DNA from: Epiperipatus broadwayi
Lineage: Eukaryota > Onychophora > Udeonychophora > Euonychophora > Peripatidae
DNA length: 64,000 nt
Reading direction: 5' to 3'
Assembly (NCBI GenBank): GCA_028023455.1
Contig: JAQFVV010000020.1
Coordinates: 9,781,092-9,845,091 of the forward strand
A program made the position numbers and the translations under genes. This document shows positions 33,591 through 45,404 of this stretch, piece by piece (within the stretch, counting starts at the first letter, position 1; each line of letters starts with the position of its first letter). The notes beneath the pieces are model-generated. The model was not told where the DNA came from. It did no database searches and was given only the letters and a program-made list of their open reading frames with translations.

Positions 33591-34126
33591 AAATAAACGT
33601 ATAAATTCTTTTATCATGGATGGGTGCGCAGCATTATATATGCACATGAATAAATGCTGTACATACATAGGCTAGATGTTACAGCAAATATAATGGTTTA
33701 AATTTGATATTTTATAAAATAATGATTTATGTTATAATTTTAAATAGTAGAATTGTCAATTTATTAAATTTAGTAAACAAATTTGTATGTGGATGTATGA
33801 TTCACCTTATATAATAATACATATAGAGTGGCGTGATTTTATTTTATAAAAGAGCAAAAAGTTTTTAGTTAAATCGGTTAAAAATAAAAAGTTAGCCATA
33901 AACAGATTTGCATTTAAGTCCACCGCACCTAGGGTTAAATCAAAGTTAGAAAGTTGATAATTGCTATACACAAATGTGTTTATAGCAAAAATATAGTCAT
34001 TAAAACCGCTGTAGCAAAACTAGTTTGACACCTGGAAGAGGATTTCCGGCATCATGGAAGCCCAAACAAAAGTATTTTTGATCAAATTGAGAAATCTTAC
34101 AATTTAGTGTGATATTTTAGATAGAG
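33591..34126. other. AT-rich non-coding DNA
   Basis: Nothing recognised. Confidence 0.4.
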
Positions 34127-34440
34127 TTAATGGGTTTCCAAGTGAAACAGGTTCTTTTCTAGTAAAAGTATAAATGGGGTACATTTTAAGCTTGAAGAAG
34201 AAGTCATTAATTTTATAAGAGTGTCACCATGCTGAATCCACATCAGATTGATCTTTGAAAGATCTGACTGGAGAAAGGTGATGGCTACTTCTAAAATCCA
34301 TAAAAAAGAATGATATGCAACTGCCAGCCGATGCTTCAACCACTGGAGCTTCCATAAGAAACCGTTCAGCAACAGCTTGCTCTAGAAGACCATGATACCT
34401 GAAAGCTAACACCTGCTTATACAGTCCAGCAACTAAATAA
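34127..34440 (-). other. Protein-like segment, candidate exon or gene relic
   Basis: This stretch is less AT-rich than its flanks. The minus strand reads LVAGLYKQVLAFRYHGLLEQ, then AVAERFLMEAPVVEASAG from ~34432 down to 34224, stopping at ...DVDSAW. The composition (Ala, Val, Glu, Leu) is far more protein-like than other small frames nearby. A TTTAG acceptor-like site precedes it (~34433). The frame 34372-34127 is an overlapping alternative. I do not recognise the family, and there is no donor site I trust. It could be a lone exon on the minus strand, a processed-gene relic, or chance. Confidence 0.3.
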
Positions 34441-35999
34441 TCGGTAATGCCAATCTATATCCTCAGAGCTCTGTATTAATGGACTATTTCTAAATCCAAA
34501 TTTTCTACGTAAAAGTTTAAAGCTAGTAAACTATATATAAACTAATGCAATTTTCTAAACCTTATAAATGTTTCATTATAAATTCCTCGTTAAAATAAAT
34601 ATTTCATTTGTATAACTTGCCTGTATCTTTACAAATATCTTAATTAAATGTAACTTACGCTCATTTCTTTATCTGTCACTACGGTTATGCCTATAATATT
34701 TCTTTACTGTTATTTTATTACTTATATGCCAATGCTTCGAAGCAGTGAGCATTTAAACATAATAAGTATTCGAAGATATAATTGCCAATATCTTCCCATA
34801 ACTGTTTCTTAATGACATTCTCCATACTCACTGGTTCAAATTCCTATTATTTTATTTAATTTAAAAATGTATTATGGCTTACTGTTAAATTTCCGTCTTA
34901 TTGAGATTAAAGTCATGTGTTAGTCTTAGTAATATGTAAGTATATTCAGTAATTAGTTGGCCTGTTGATCAAATATACCCCCCCCCCCTCGTAATAATTT
35001 CTATATAAAGATTGAAACCTATAGACTAGAGTTTTATTATATTTTCTTTATCCCTCTAATGTGGCTTGATTTTATATAACGTTGTTAGAATTGGCTCATA
35101 ATAGTAATATTGATTAGGCTATTGTCCCATATTTTGTAATAATTAATGTCATACTTTCGCTTGGCAGATTAGATATATTAAATTCACGCTCAATGCATCT
35201 TCTCCTAAAGATGGGACTTCGAGAAAGACCACACTATCTTACCTTTTTTCGGGGTGCACACTAGTAAGACTGGATGTCTAATTACTGGCAGTTGTGTTAG
35301 CCACCCCAACCTGTTCCAGGGTACCAGAGTTTGTCACGAAAACCCTTGACTCTAACCTATCCACAGGGTGCTCTGTTATTGTAATTTGCCAGTGCTGTAG
35401 CATGTTGATGATCTCGTATAGCCAATTCTAAGTCCCATAATTTAATTAATTATTCAGTATTAAATGAAATGTATACCTTTGGTTTCTGAGTTCAATCTTT
35501 ACTCTGAGCAGAATTATACGCTCATACTTTATTAAAGTAATAATGTCGCAATAAATATTTTGCTTAAAATATTATTTGTTTAAATGTTTAAATAAAAATA
35601 TTTAAAAGGAAATGATAATAAATATTTTGCCTAAGGCTGATACAGCAAATTTATAACGGTAGCTACCACTTTCAATAGGAATTGGCAGAATCTTATTTAG
35701 GCACAGCTTAGTGATTCTTTATATGTATCTTCATATTGATAATTAAAGATTTAATAAGGAGATATGCTAAATCTTCATGTTATAATGCCTGCATGCGTTT
35801 CCCACATTAATTGATGTTTTATTTGTTTAATAAATATATGTTAAGTTTATTCTGGTTTCGTGTTATTTCTCATTCCTATTATCCAATTCAGTCTTAGTTA
35901 ATTATATATATGTAATATAACTATGCATTTATTACCATTTATGAAAGTTATATTTAATTTCATGCTGGTAGCAATTAAATTAGTTAATATATATATATA
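34441..35999. other. Non-coding DNA with one less AT-rich patch
   Basis: 35150-35420 is clearly richer in G+C (CACCCCAACCTGTTCC, GGGACTTCGAGAAAG). On the minus strand it reads open as NMLQHWQITITEHPVDRLES and onward to a stop, but I cannot match it. It may be part of an old transposon. A C-run lies at ~34979-34988. The rest is AT-rich with nothing assigned. Confidence 0.35.
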
Positions 36000-36000
36000 T

Positions 36001-37760
36001 TGAACCACGTTCGAATGTGTGCATTCGAAACACCGGTCTCTTAGGCAGAGAAGAACATACTCGGAGAGTATGTATGCCCAAACGATAGCTATAAAGTATA
36101 TAACTAACGTTACATTTCCAGGACATAGCTTCTTCTCGGCTGTTGAGTTGAACACCACGTCCAAAGCACTTTTTTTGTTTGTGTATAACCACGGGCGCCA
36201 GCTGCTTATTCTAAAAGAATACTAAAAGAATAGACAACGCACTTTGAACAGTGGCCACTAACTCAACGCCTAAATCCATGACTAGCTCAGCTATTTGTAA
36301 TCACTAATAGATTATACTTAATTAGTGATTAAAAGAATTGATAAAAGAATTTGTTAAAAGAATTGATAAAAAGAATTGACCGACAAATAAAGTTTAATTT
36401 TAAAGATAATTTATTAACTAACATTTATTTACTAAATTTAAACATTTTATACTTCTAATAAAACACACGCATATTTTAAATTAACATTCTAAATAGTTTA
36501 AATATTCTTGAATATTTTCATAACAGAACACTGGGAATTTATCTACTTTGACTAATAATATTGATATAAGGATCACGCACATATTAACTCATGCACACAC
36601 ATAATAATGATAATAAAGGACTACATAGCATTTGAAATTTAATCACACATATCAATAGTTCATTTATGTATGATATAGAGTTCATATAATTAGACTCTTG
36701 AAAGATTCGTACGAATTAATGCAATGCAATGGCTATTACAGTATAAACGAAATAAGCAAATGTTTTTACCTAGGCTTTTGAATGTAGACGTAGAATTTTG
36801 TTCTCTTTGGTGGCTGCTTTCGGTGAGGATATTTCCATTATGAATGCTTACCAGCCGGCTGGGACTTTTCCTTGATGAGTTTCCTGATTTTCACGATTAT
36901 TACTATTGGAGACAATTAAATACTGACGGAGATTTTCTAAGTTGTTACGTTGACATTATTTCACGGGCAGATCTTGCTGTTTTCATCGGACTTTTTAGGC
37001 TGTGGAGAGGCGTGAATTCCCAAAATCTTCTCAACACTGCATTTTGTTTCTTAACTGACTCAATTAATTTCTGAACAGCACTACTCAATTACTTTGTGAA
37101 CTGCACTCACTCAACTAATTTGTGAACTGACTACTGTCCGATAAAAAAAAGTCTATTTATACCTGCGACGTGTTGTCATTGTAATATCTCCTTCAAAGAT
37201 CTGTTGTCAAAATTCCAGTGATAATCATTTGATAAACGTGTTTTGGAAGATTGCTTAATTAGTAATAGCCATGCAAAACATATTGTTTTATATTAATTAA
37301 TATCTAATAGCCATTGCCGTGTTTTTTAATGATAATCTTCTTTAACTTTCATTTATTTATAATAACATTTATTCTATTGTTGACAATCGCACATATATAT
37401 GCACATATATTAGTTTTAACATTATTTTTTTCTTTAATTAAACTTGAATGAAAAGAGATTTGTATGTTTTAACTTTTTAAATTATATTTTTACGAATACT
37501 AATAAAAACTCTTTACTTCCTTTTATAACCCTTAGTTTAATTTCTCAAACCAAGACTCCCCTCCCCCCTTTTGATTAATTAATTGTAGCTTTTTATTTCA
37601 AAACTAACGCTAGAAAACTATTTGATTTTTATCTTTTTCAAAAACAAACTGAATAAACTCTTCAACATTTAATTTTATGTTTTTCTTTAACGAAAGATTA
37701 TTTTAATAATATAATTTTAGATAAAATTATATGTGCCTATATCAATATAGGTACATTACA
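36001..37760 (-). mobile_element. LTR element 1, 3' LTR (complete, 1760 bp)
   Basis: On the minus strand the LTR starts TGTAATGTACC (37760) and ends GGTTCA (36001), the usual TG...CA ends. Its first ~1.22 kb from the left (36001-37223) is repeated at 40314-41536 with ~1% differences. A TATAAATA box lies on the minus strand at 37161-37154, conserved in the other LTR (41474-41467), so transcription is predicted leftward. A polypurine tract abuts the right edge. The opposite-strand frame at 36844-37074, present in both LTRs, is judged incidental. The left flank is an AT run, so the target duplication cannot be read. Confidence 0.88.
37154..37161 (-). promoter_or_regulatory. TATA box of LTR element 1
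   Basis: TATAAATA on the minus strand, ~600 bp inside the LTR start, with an identical counterpart at 41474-41467. Position and orientation fit the U3 promoter of an element transcribed leftward. Confidence 0.55.
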
Positions 37761-37779
37761 CCGCCCTTCCTTTTGAGAG
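37761..37779 (-). promoter_or_regulatory. Polypurine tract of LTR element 1
   Basis: The minus strand reads CTCTCAAAAGGAAGGGCGG immediately before the LTR start TGTAATG. This is where plus-strand DNA synthesis is primed. The second LTR element (50649) has the same arrangement, with AAAAATGGGCGGAG before TGTAATGTG. Confidence 0.75.
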
Positions 37780-39218
37780 TAAAATGCGTCATTTTTGACC
37801 ATTTTATCTCTGACAACATTAAATCTTAATTTATTATTCTTTCTAAGTTTGCTTTTTGGTATCTTTTCCTTTTCCATGCTAAGGGCAATCTCCAATTATG
37901 CTTTTCTTCTTTCTATGCTGGTAACATTGCTTACAATGTTCGTCCTGGATAATGACCATGAGGACAAACTAAATTTGTGGCACAGGGATCTTTTATAAAC
38001 GAAGCTTCGGCTGCCGATTCTCTTGATCGGACTTTGACTAAGAAAAGGTGGCTGCAAATGGCAGGAATTTCAACTGTCCATTTCCGACTTACGCCCTGGA
38101 AAACGATTGCCGATTCTCTTGATCGGACTTTGACTAAGCAGCTGCAATGGCAGGAATTTTCAACTGTCCATTTCCGACTTACGCTTTGGAAAACGAGGTA
38201 CGAGATATGGGGATTCTCCCCTGAAAAGTGACTTATGACTTACTCTGGTTGTTGCCAGTGCGCTTTTTAAAAGAGGAATGATCCCGGCCAATCCGTTGCG
38301 GGTACTAGAATTTATCCAGTCGAGAGCTTTAAACTTAATCCTTATCTAACTTATTTCAATACTACCCTCATCCCTTTAGATTCGAACCCTTATACGCTCC
38401 TAATACAACTTAGATTGACTTTCATTTATATTATTTTTAAATTCATTATGAACATTATTTAAATATTTAGTTTTACGATACTTATTTTAAACCCATACGA
38501 ACATTATCCATATTTATTTATGCTACAATATTATTTTGAAACTATCACGGACACATATTTATTTATATTACAATATTACTTTAACCCATTACTTTAACTT
38601 ATATATTATCGTGCGTATATTCAAAAACTATCTTATTTTACTGCTCTTTATTATTATACAAAGATTTTATTGGACTTGATTACTTTAAACCATTTATTTA
38701 CTTCCTTTTATTAACTTACGTATTCAAAACTATTTTATTTTAATGTGCGTGTACTCAGAAAAAAAAAAAAAACTGTTTTACTTTATTGCGATTCATTATC
38801 ATACAAATATCTATTTGACTAACTTAATTTTATTCTAGAAATTCCGTTATCTTTTCATTTATTTAAACCTACAACTTTACTTTTACATCATTAACTTGAC
38901 CCATTTATTTAACTTGATTTTATTGATTGATTTTTTTTTTTATTTGAGCTGTTTGTTTACGAGCATTTCTTCTTAATTAATATGTGCGTGGAGAAAAAAA
39001 AATCTTTTATTTTGCGAAGCCTACGTTATTATTATTACTTGCAACATTTCATTTATTATTATTCATTCATTTTTAAATTTATTGTCTTAAGTTTTAAATA
39101 GAAGTTTCAGATTTAATTTATTAGATTTATTTACTTTAGAATAATCATATTCGTGCTCATTGTCCATTTCCGGTCCTTTTTGTTTATTTCCTTTACTATT
39201 CCGCCCGTTTACTAACTC
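37780..39218. other. Non-coding internal region of LTR element 1, with a tandem repeat
   Basis: Where pol would normally lie there is ~1.4 kb with no minus-strand ORF. It contains an imperfect two-copy tandem of ~95 bp (38012-38106 and 38108-38196, sharing GCCGATTCTCTTGATCGG and TCAACTGTCCATTTCCGACT). It also has three spaced GTGCG motifs followed by A/T-rich tracts (~38610, 38742, 38980). Plus-strand frames at 37795-38231 are antisense to the element and unlikely to be used. Confidence 0.6.
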
Positions 39219-39971
39219 TTAAACTATGTCCGGCGGCTCCTTTTTTCTTTCTACAAATTCTATAATATAAACTAACTTTCCTCTCTTATCGGTTCCGCTT
39301 TTATATTTTATTGCTTTATCTCTTTCTCTTTCCGTTCTGTTTTCGACTTCGTAACTCAGAAAACCTTTATACCTAGACAAACTCCGAATTACTTCAATCT
39401 GGGAATATTTTTTTCTACGCTTTCTCTTTGTTTTAAATCTACGTCTACAGCGAACGTTTACTTTAACCTTTTTAAATTTTTGTAAAAACTTTTCTACACT
39501 ATCTACTACCTTGAACTTATGTTTGTCTACTTTATTTATCACAACGCTATCTGATTCTAATTCAATTTCTATGTCTTTTATCACCTCAACTTCCTTTTCA
39601 ACTTCCTGACTTTCTTTAATTAAATCTAACTCTATAACTTCTTGGTTCTTCTCTACCTTTACCGTTATCTCACATCTTATTTCTCTTACTTCTGCTCTGA
39701 GTTCTTTAATTTCTGTTTTAACCTGACTAATTTCTGCCTTCAATTCTGCTTTGAGTTCTTCTTTGAGCTCTTGTTGGCTTTGCTCAAATTTCTGACACAA
39801 TTCTTGTTGACTTTGTTTAATTTCTTGACGCATTTCTTCCATCATATTCATCATCATTTTCATCATCATTCGCATCTCAGATACTTCTTCTTTCTCCTTT
39901 TCTACTAACTGGGGATTTTTAAAATATATTGGGCTTTCTTTCGGATCCATTTTCAAAAATTTCAATTTCAA
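39219..39971 (-). CDS. gag-like coiled-coil ORF of LTR element 1 (250 aa)
   Basis: This is the only ORF between the LTRs and lies just downstream of the primer site in the element's sense direction. The N-terminus has MDPKESPIYF at residue ~8. Residues ~28-110 form a strong heptad-type coiled coil rich in Met, Gln, Glu and Lys (EEMRQEIKQSQQELCQKFEQ, KAELKAEISQVKTEI). An acidic stretch follows, then a highly basic patch at ~173-190 (RCRRRFKTKRKRRKK) suited to nucleic-acid binding, and a C-terminus ending EPPDIV. There is no CCHC zinc knuckle, protease, RT or integrase. A Gag-type structural role is inferred from position and composition. I do not recognise a named family. The ORF is intact, so it may be expressed. 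Confidence 0.65.
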   Translation of the reverse strand: MKLKFLKMDPKESPIYFKNPQLVEKEKEEVSEMRMMMKMMMNMMEEMRQEIKQSQQELCQKFEQSQQELKEELKAELKAEISQVKTEIKELRAEVREIRCEITVKVEKNQEVIELDLIKESQEVEKEVEVIKDIEIELESDSVVINKVDKHKFKVVDSVEKFLQKFKKVKVNVRCRRRFKTKRKRRKKYSQIEVIRSLSRYKGFLSYEVENRTERERDKAIKYKSGTDKRGKLVYIIEFVERKKEPPDIV

Positions 39972-40286
39972 AGTACTAGCGCTTATGTTAAACTAAATTT
40001 AAATACGACTTATTTATTTATTTTTTCTTACTAAGACGGAAACTCACGCTAACTCCACCCTTTTAGTCCTTTTCTCTACCTGATCTAATGCTTTAACTCC
40101 GCCCAAATATCAACTGTCTCTGATTTGATAGCATAAATGTCAAAATCTCTTTTCATTTCGAAAAAAAAGTTTTCGGTCAATTCTTTTTTTTTTTAAATTA
40201 AAACACTTTTACATACGTAATTTAACTTTTGTATAAAACAAAATTTTCAAACAAGAAACAAAGTATTTCGTTACTATTGTTTCTTA
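39972..40286. other. 5' leader of LTR element 1
   Basis: About 315 bp between the primer site and the gag-like start, read on the minus strand. No ORF. AT-rich with TTTTTTT runs. Confidence 0.5.
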
Positions 40287-40311
40287 GGTTCAGCCCCACA
40301 GTTGCACGCCA
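40287..40311 (-). promoter_or_regulatory. tRNA-Lys-like primer binding site
   Basis: On the minus strand, two bases after the 5' LTR, TGGCGTGCAACTGTGGGGCT-GAACC closely follows the complement of an animal tRNA-Lys 3' end (TGGCGCCCAACGTGGGGCTC...), with a few substitutions and single-base indels. This fixes the element's direction as leftward. Confidence 0.7.
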
Positions 40312-40313
40312 TT

Positions 40314-41536
40314 TGAACCGCATTCGAATGTGTGCATTCGAAACACCGGTCTCTTAGGCAGAGAAGAACATACTCGGAGAGTATGTATGCCCAAACGATA
40401 GCTATAAAGTATATAACTAATGTTACATTTCCAGGACATAGCTTCTTCTCGGCTGTTGAGTTGAACACCACGTCCAAAGCACTTTTTTGTTTGTGTATAA
40501 CCACAGGCGCCAGCTGCTTATTCTAAAAGAATACTAAAAGAATAGACAACGCACTTTGAACAGTGGCCACTAACTCAACGCCTAAATCCACGACTAGCTC
40601 AGCTATTTGTAATCACTAATAGATTATACTTAATTAGTGATTAAAAGAATTGATAAAAGAATTTGTTAAAAGAATTGATAAAAAGAATTGACCGACAAAT
40701 AAAGTTTAATTTTAAAGATAATTTATTAACTAACATTTATTTACTAAATTTAAACATTTTATACTTCTAATAAAACACACGCATATTTTAAATTAACATT
40801 CTAAATAGTTTAAATATTCTTGAATATTTTCTTAACAGAACACTGGGAATTTATCTACTTTGACTAATAATATTGATATAAGGATCACGCACATATTAAC
40901 TCATGCACACACATAATAATAATAATAAAGTATTACATAGCATTTGAAATTTAATCACACATATCAATAGTTCATTTATGTATGATATAGAGTTCATATA
41001 ATTAGACTCTTGAAAGATTCGTACGAATTAATGCAATGCAATGGCTATTACAGTATAAACGAAATAAGCAAATGTTTTTACCTAGGCTTTTGAATGTAGA
41101 CGTAGAATTTTGTTCTCTTTGGTGGCTGCTTTCGGTGAGGATATTTCCATTATGAATGCTTACCAGCCGGCTGGGACTTTTCCTTGATGAGTTTCCTGAT
41201 TTTCACAATTATTACTATTGGAGACAATTAAATACTGACGGAGATTTTCTAAGTTGTTACGTTGACATTATTTCACAGGCAGATCTTGCTGTTTTCATCG
41301 GACTTTTTAGGCTGTGGAGAGGTGTGAATTCCCAAAATCTTCTCAACACTGCATTTTGTTTCTTAACTGACTCAATTAATTTCTGAACAGCACTACTCAA
41401 TTACTTTGTGAACTGCACTCACTCAACTAATTTGTGAACTGAACTATTGTCCGATAAAAAAAAGTCTATTTATACCTGCGACGTGTTGTCATTGTAATAT
41501 CTCCTTCAAAGATCTGTTGTCAAAATTCCAGTGATA
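40314..41536 (-). mobile_element. LTR element 1, 5' LTR (truncated by assembly gap)
   Basis: Matches 36001-37223 base for base at an offset of 4313, apart from about a dozen substitutions and small indels. It should extend another ~540 bp to the right, but the sequence runs into N at 41537. About half the differences from the 3' LTR are C/T or G/A changes at CpG sites. Confidence 0.88.
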
Positions 41537-42036
41537 NNNNNNNNNNNNNNNNNNNNNNNNNNNNNNNNNNNNNNNNNNNNNNNNNNNNNNNNNNNNNNNN
41601 NNNNNNNNNNNNNNNNNNNNNNNNNNNNNNNNNNNNNNNNNNNNNNNNNNNNNNNNNNNNNNNNNNNNNNNNNNNNNNNNNNNNNNNNNNNNNNNNNNNN
41701 NNNNNNNNNNNNNNNNNNNNNNNNNNNNNNNNNNNNNNNNNNNNNNNNNNNNNNNNNNNNNNNNNNNNNNNNNNNNNNNNNNNNNNNNNNNNNNNNNNNN
41801 NNNNNNNNNNNNNNNNNNNNNNNNNNNNNNNNNNNNNNNNNNNNNNNNNNNNNNNNNNNNNNNNNNNNNNNNNNNNNNNNNNNNNNNNNNNNNNNNNNNN
41901 NNNNNNNNNNNNNNNNNNNNNNNNNNNNNNNNNNNNNNNNNNNNNNNNNNNNNNNNNNNNNNNNNNNNNNNNNNNNNNNNNNNNNNNNNNNNNNNNNNNN
42001 NNNNNNNNNNNNNNNNNNNNNNNNNNNNNNNNNNNN
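41537..42036. other. Assembly gap, exactly 500 N
   Basis: A round 500-base run of N suggests a scaffold gap of unknown true length. Long frames reported across it are artefacts. The join is between an LTR and a LINE fragment, both repetitive, so adjacency should be treated with care. Confidence 0.95.
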
Positions 42037-42360
42037 GGAAAGATGCATGTGGGAGTAACAATAAGAGATCAAAAACGCAATGTATTGGTGAGAGAACAAA
42101 CAGGTGTTACTGACCTCATTGAAAAAATTAAAAGACTGAAGTGGAGTTGGGCTGGACATATTGCTAGAAGAGATGATAATAGATGAACAATTGAAATTTT
42201 AAACTGGATTCCAAGAGATTGTAAAAGACCCAGAAAGAGACCACATGTGAGATGGATGGATGAAATAAGAAAGTGTGCAGGAGTGATGTGGAGAAGAGAA
42301 GCTAAAGATAGAAAAAGATGAATTGAACTTGAAGAGACCTTCATGATGAGATGAATTTAT
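42037..42360 (+). mobile_element. RTE-like LINE copy 4: C-terminal fragment
   Basis: Plus-strand codons read REQTGVTDLIEKIKRLKWSW, AGHIARRDDNR, a stop, then TIEILNWIPRDCKRPRKRPH and VRWMDEIRKCAGVMWRREAK, as in copies 1 and 2. Stops interrupt at 42184 and 42318. The 3' end is a decayed GATGAGATGA at ~42346. It is the very part that copy 3 (ending 24240) lacks. The left side is lost in the gap. Confidence 0.88.
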
Positions 42361-45300
42361 TAAAACTAACTTTAACATGATCTTTTCTCACTTTCGAGAA
42401 ATGCATTTAATTTTGGCAATCATTTTTTCCTCTTGACAGTAACTGATTGCTCTCGATTGTTGGGTCCTAAAGTTCTCTTTATAATACATTTTGTCTAGAG
42501 CAATCATTCTGGGGAAAAAATAACAGTACTGTCAGTCCAATATACATGATTTAATTAAAGATTTACTTACACACACATTTAAGTATTTGTACTGTCAATG
42601 CAGTTAATGGCTACCTAACTAGAGGAGTCAAGTAGATAGTTGGGCATAATAGCATACTCCAGTAAAATCCCAAGCTATCAATCACACTTGATATCTCTAT
42701 CATAAATTAGAAGGTGAGTTTAATTCTACATGTTTCCACTTTTGGAGTATGGTAACTGAGTTTGCATAGTGACAAAACTAAAACAATGCTGACATGCATT
42801 GACAAATATTGAATACCAATGATTGTTGAGACCATCTCTGGTTATGCTGTTACCTTAAAGTTTTGCACTGTTTTTCTAGAACCTATTCTTTTAAGGAAAC
42901 TAAAATTACATTAGGTAGTCATCTGACACATTATGAACATATTAATGATAAAATAGTATTCAAAAAACATATAATCCAAATATTTACTTTCTTTTTTTGA
43001 ATAGAAACCATTAACTTAGAACAAGAATGGTCAAATATTATCAATCTTCCAATAACTTTTTTATTTTTATTGAAAGCAACTCAAAAGGATGAATACACAA
43101 TTAAAAACTATTGACTAATATTAAACAAACAAAAAAAAATTGTTAATAGATATCAAATACAGAAGTTAAAAACTACTAATAGCGCAAAGAAGAAAATTGC
43201 ATAAAAATTCAAAGCACAATTAGTATACAGATGAATATTATAAAAATGAAGTCAGATAAGAGGTTTATGTTTTAAAAGCAGGAGGTATTAGTAAGCAAGT
43301 TCAGAAGAACAGTGTAATTTCCATCATATACAGAAATGCCAAAGACCAAAAACTGAATTATAATAAAAAAAAAGCTGAACCCACAAAAAATGAATTTTTG
43401 ATTAGTAAACCATTTAACTCGGATGTTAGAACAATATTCACATGAAGATTGAATTTGAGACTTTTAATAACTTCTTTCTTTAAAAAAAATGTGGAAAATC
43501 ATTGTCATTCCAAGAGAATCCTGGGGGAAAAAAATATCCAATACAAATACTTTAAATGATTTTGGAGTACAACTGAATCAAAAATTTAATAAGGTTTTTT
43601 TTTTTTGGTAATACCACATTGAAAATAAAATGATGGTGCTTAAAAGAAAAGTTTGACTGTGTTACAACAAAATTATGAATTGTATTGGCAATAGCAATGA
43701 GATAAACATTTGTATCAACGATAAGGAGAGAGAAAAAAGATACAGCCTTTACTCACAGCAATAATTACAGAAGATGTATTGGATAATCTAACCACTTTAA
43801 TGTGAAGGGAATAGTTAAAAAAAACTAAGACACTCATTTAGTGATTTTCATGGGTAAACTATACATTAAAACATAATTTATAACAGACTAAATAAAGTCA
43901 TAGAAATATCTAAAATAACTGCTAGAGTCCAAATTTCTGGATCACGTCCATAAATGAAAAGCAAAGAAAATTGTGAACTTAATTTTTTGAAAGGCTCCAT
44001 AAATAACAATTACAATTGATAGCTGTTGTTTGGAATATTATACTATTCTAACATCTAATTGGCTTTTTCTCTAACTGTGAAAAAAAAGATAACAAGAATA
44101 ATAGTTAAAAGGAAGTGACTTAATGTTCTTTTTTGAGAATGGTCTGCATACATGAAAATTCTTGAAATAACTGAGGAAAAAATATATTTCATAAGAAAAC
44201 TTTAAAAGATGATGAAGCACTGGAGTAACTTTGATCGTATATTTCGATGCAATATCTAAAATGTTGTCTGACTAAGAGATATATTAGGGTAACATGCTCA
44301 AAATAAACCTAGATATTTTTTCAGCCAACTGAAATTCTAAATCTCTCATCCACCAAACATAGACTATAACATATCAGATGATGTCTGCAAGTATAACTTT
44401 GAATATTCTATAATGCTACTGAATTCAGATTGGTCAAACATACAACATTCTTAGAAATACATGAAGGTACATTATCTGAATGAAGATGATCTCACAACAA
44501 AATTCTATTTTAAATACAGCTTGTCTAATAAACAATAATGACAAATCCCCATATTAAAAAATATATATTAATAACATTTCTGTCTCCATTAGATATAATT
44601 CTTGAGGCATAATTAGAGTTAATATATGTAAAAAAAAAAGGATCTTTTTACAATATATTTAGTGGAGGAAAAAATTAAATGCATCCTCATGCCAAAAAAA
44701 AACAACAACAAACAAACATATCCTTTGGCAGAACAATGAAAGATCGTGGTCAATAACGCATTTAGATTAGAAAATTAAGATAAAAAAAATATTGCAAATA
44801 TAAAATCCAATTATGGAAAATAGTGATTCAGGCAGCTCATTTAGGGGGCAAAATTAAGAGAAAGCATCTCCATCACTATTAAGGCTTGATTATTATTTTG
44901 GCATGATACTTTTATTTTTAATAAATTAATATGCACTTATTTTCAAAATAATATTAATATATCAGTGATAATAATTAATTACTACTTTATAGATAAAAAT
45001 ATATAATGTGGTTGTATGCATGAGGGCATAAACAAAATGATAAATTAATAATAGATAAATTGTAGGTCAAAAAGCTACAATGTGCGACTGCCAAAATAAT
45101 ATCTGCTGCCACTGTTAATTCTCAAAATATAATTTACACCTATTTCTAATAAATATATTTAAATAATTTACATTTGTTATACATATACCAATTAAAATGT
45201 GCTAATGAACAGTATTATATATAAATGTAATACAGCACTATTTAAAAAAAGTATCAAATATTCAAAAGATGTCATATGCTGAAGATGTGATATGTTGGAC

Positions 45301-45404
45301 TATTGCCATCATTTATGAGTGAATGTTGAATGTATAGAAAATTTTAAACTTAAACTTTCCATATACAAACAACTTGTTAGTAATAACACACAAATAGACA
45401 ATAC
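42361..45404. other. 3 kb of non-coding AT-rich DNA
   Basis: No ORF over 60 codons on either strand, no repeat pair and no RNA motif recognised. The strand is purine-rich in places (43000-44500), which may reflect an old decayed insertion. Confidence 0.45.

Noticed and set aside
36844-37074. 76-codon plus-strand frame conserved in both LTRs (also 41156-41386)
   Set aside because: Conserved only because the LTRs are ~99% identical; opposite strand to the element, no domain.
39642-39908. 88-codon plus-strand frame rich in Phe, Leu and His
   Set aside because: Antisense shadow of the coiled-coil gag-like ORF.
41489-42159. Long frames of 175-217 codons
   Set aside because: Almost entirely unknown bases from the assembly gap.
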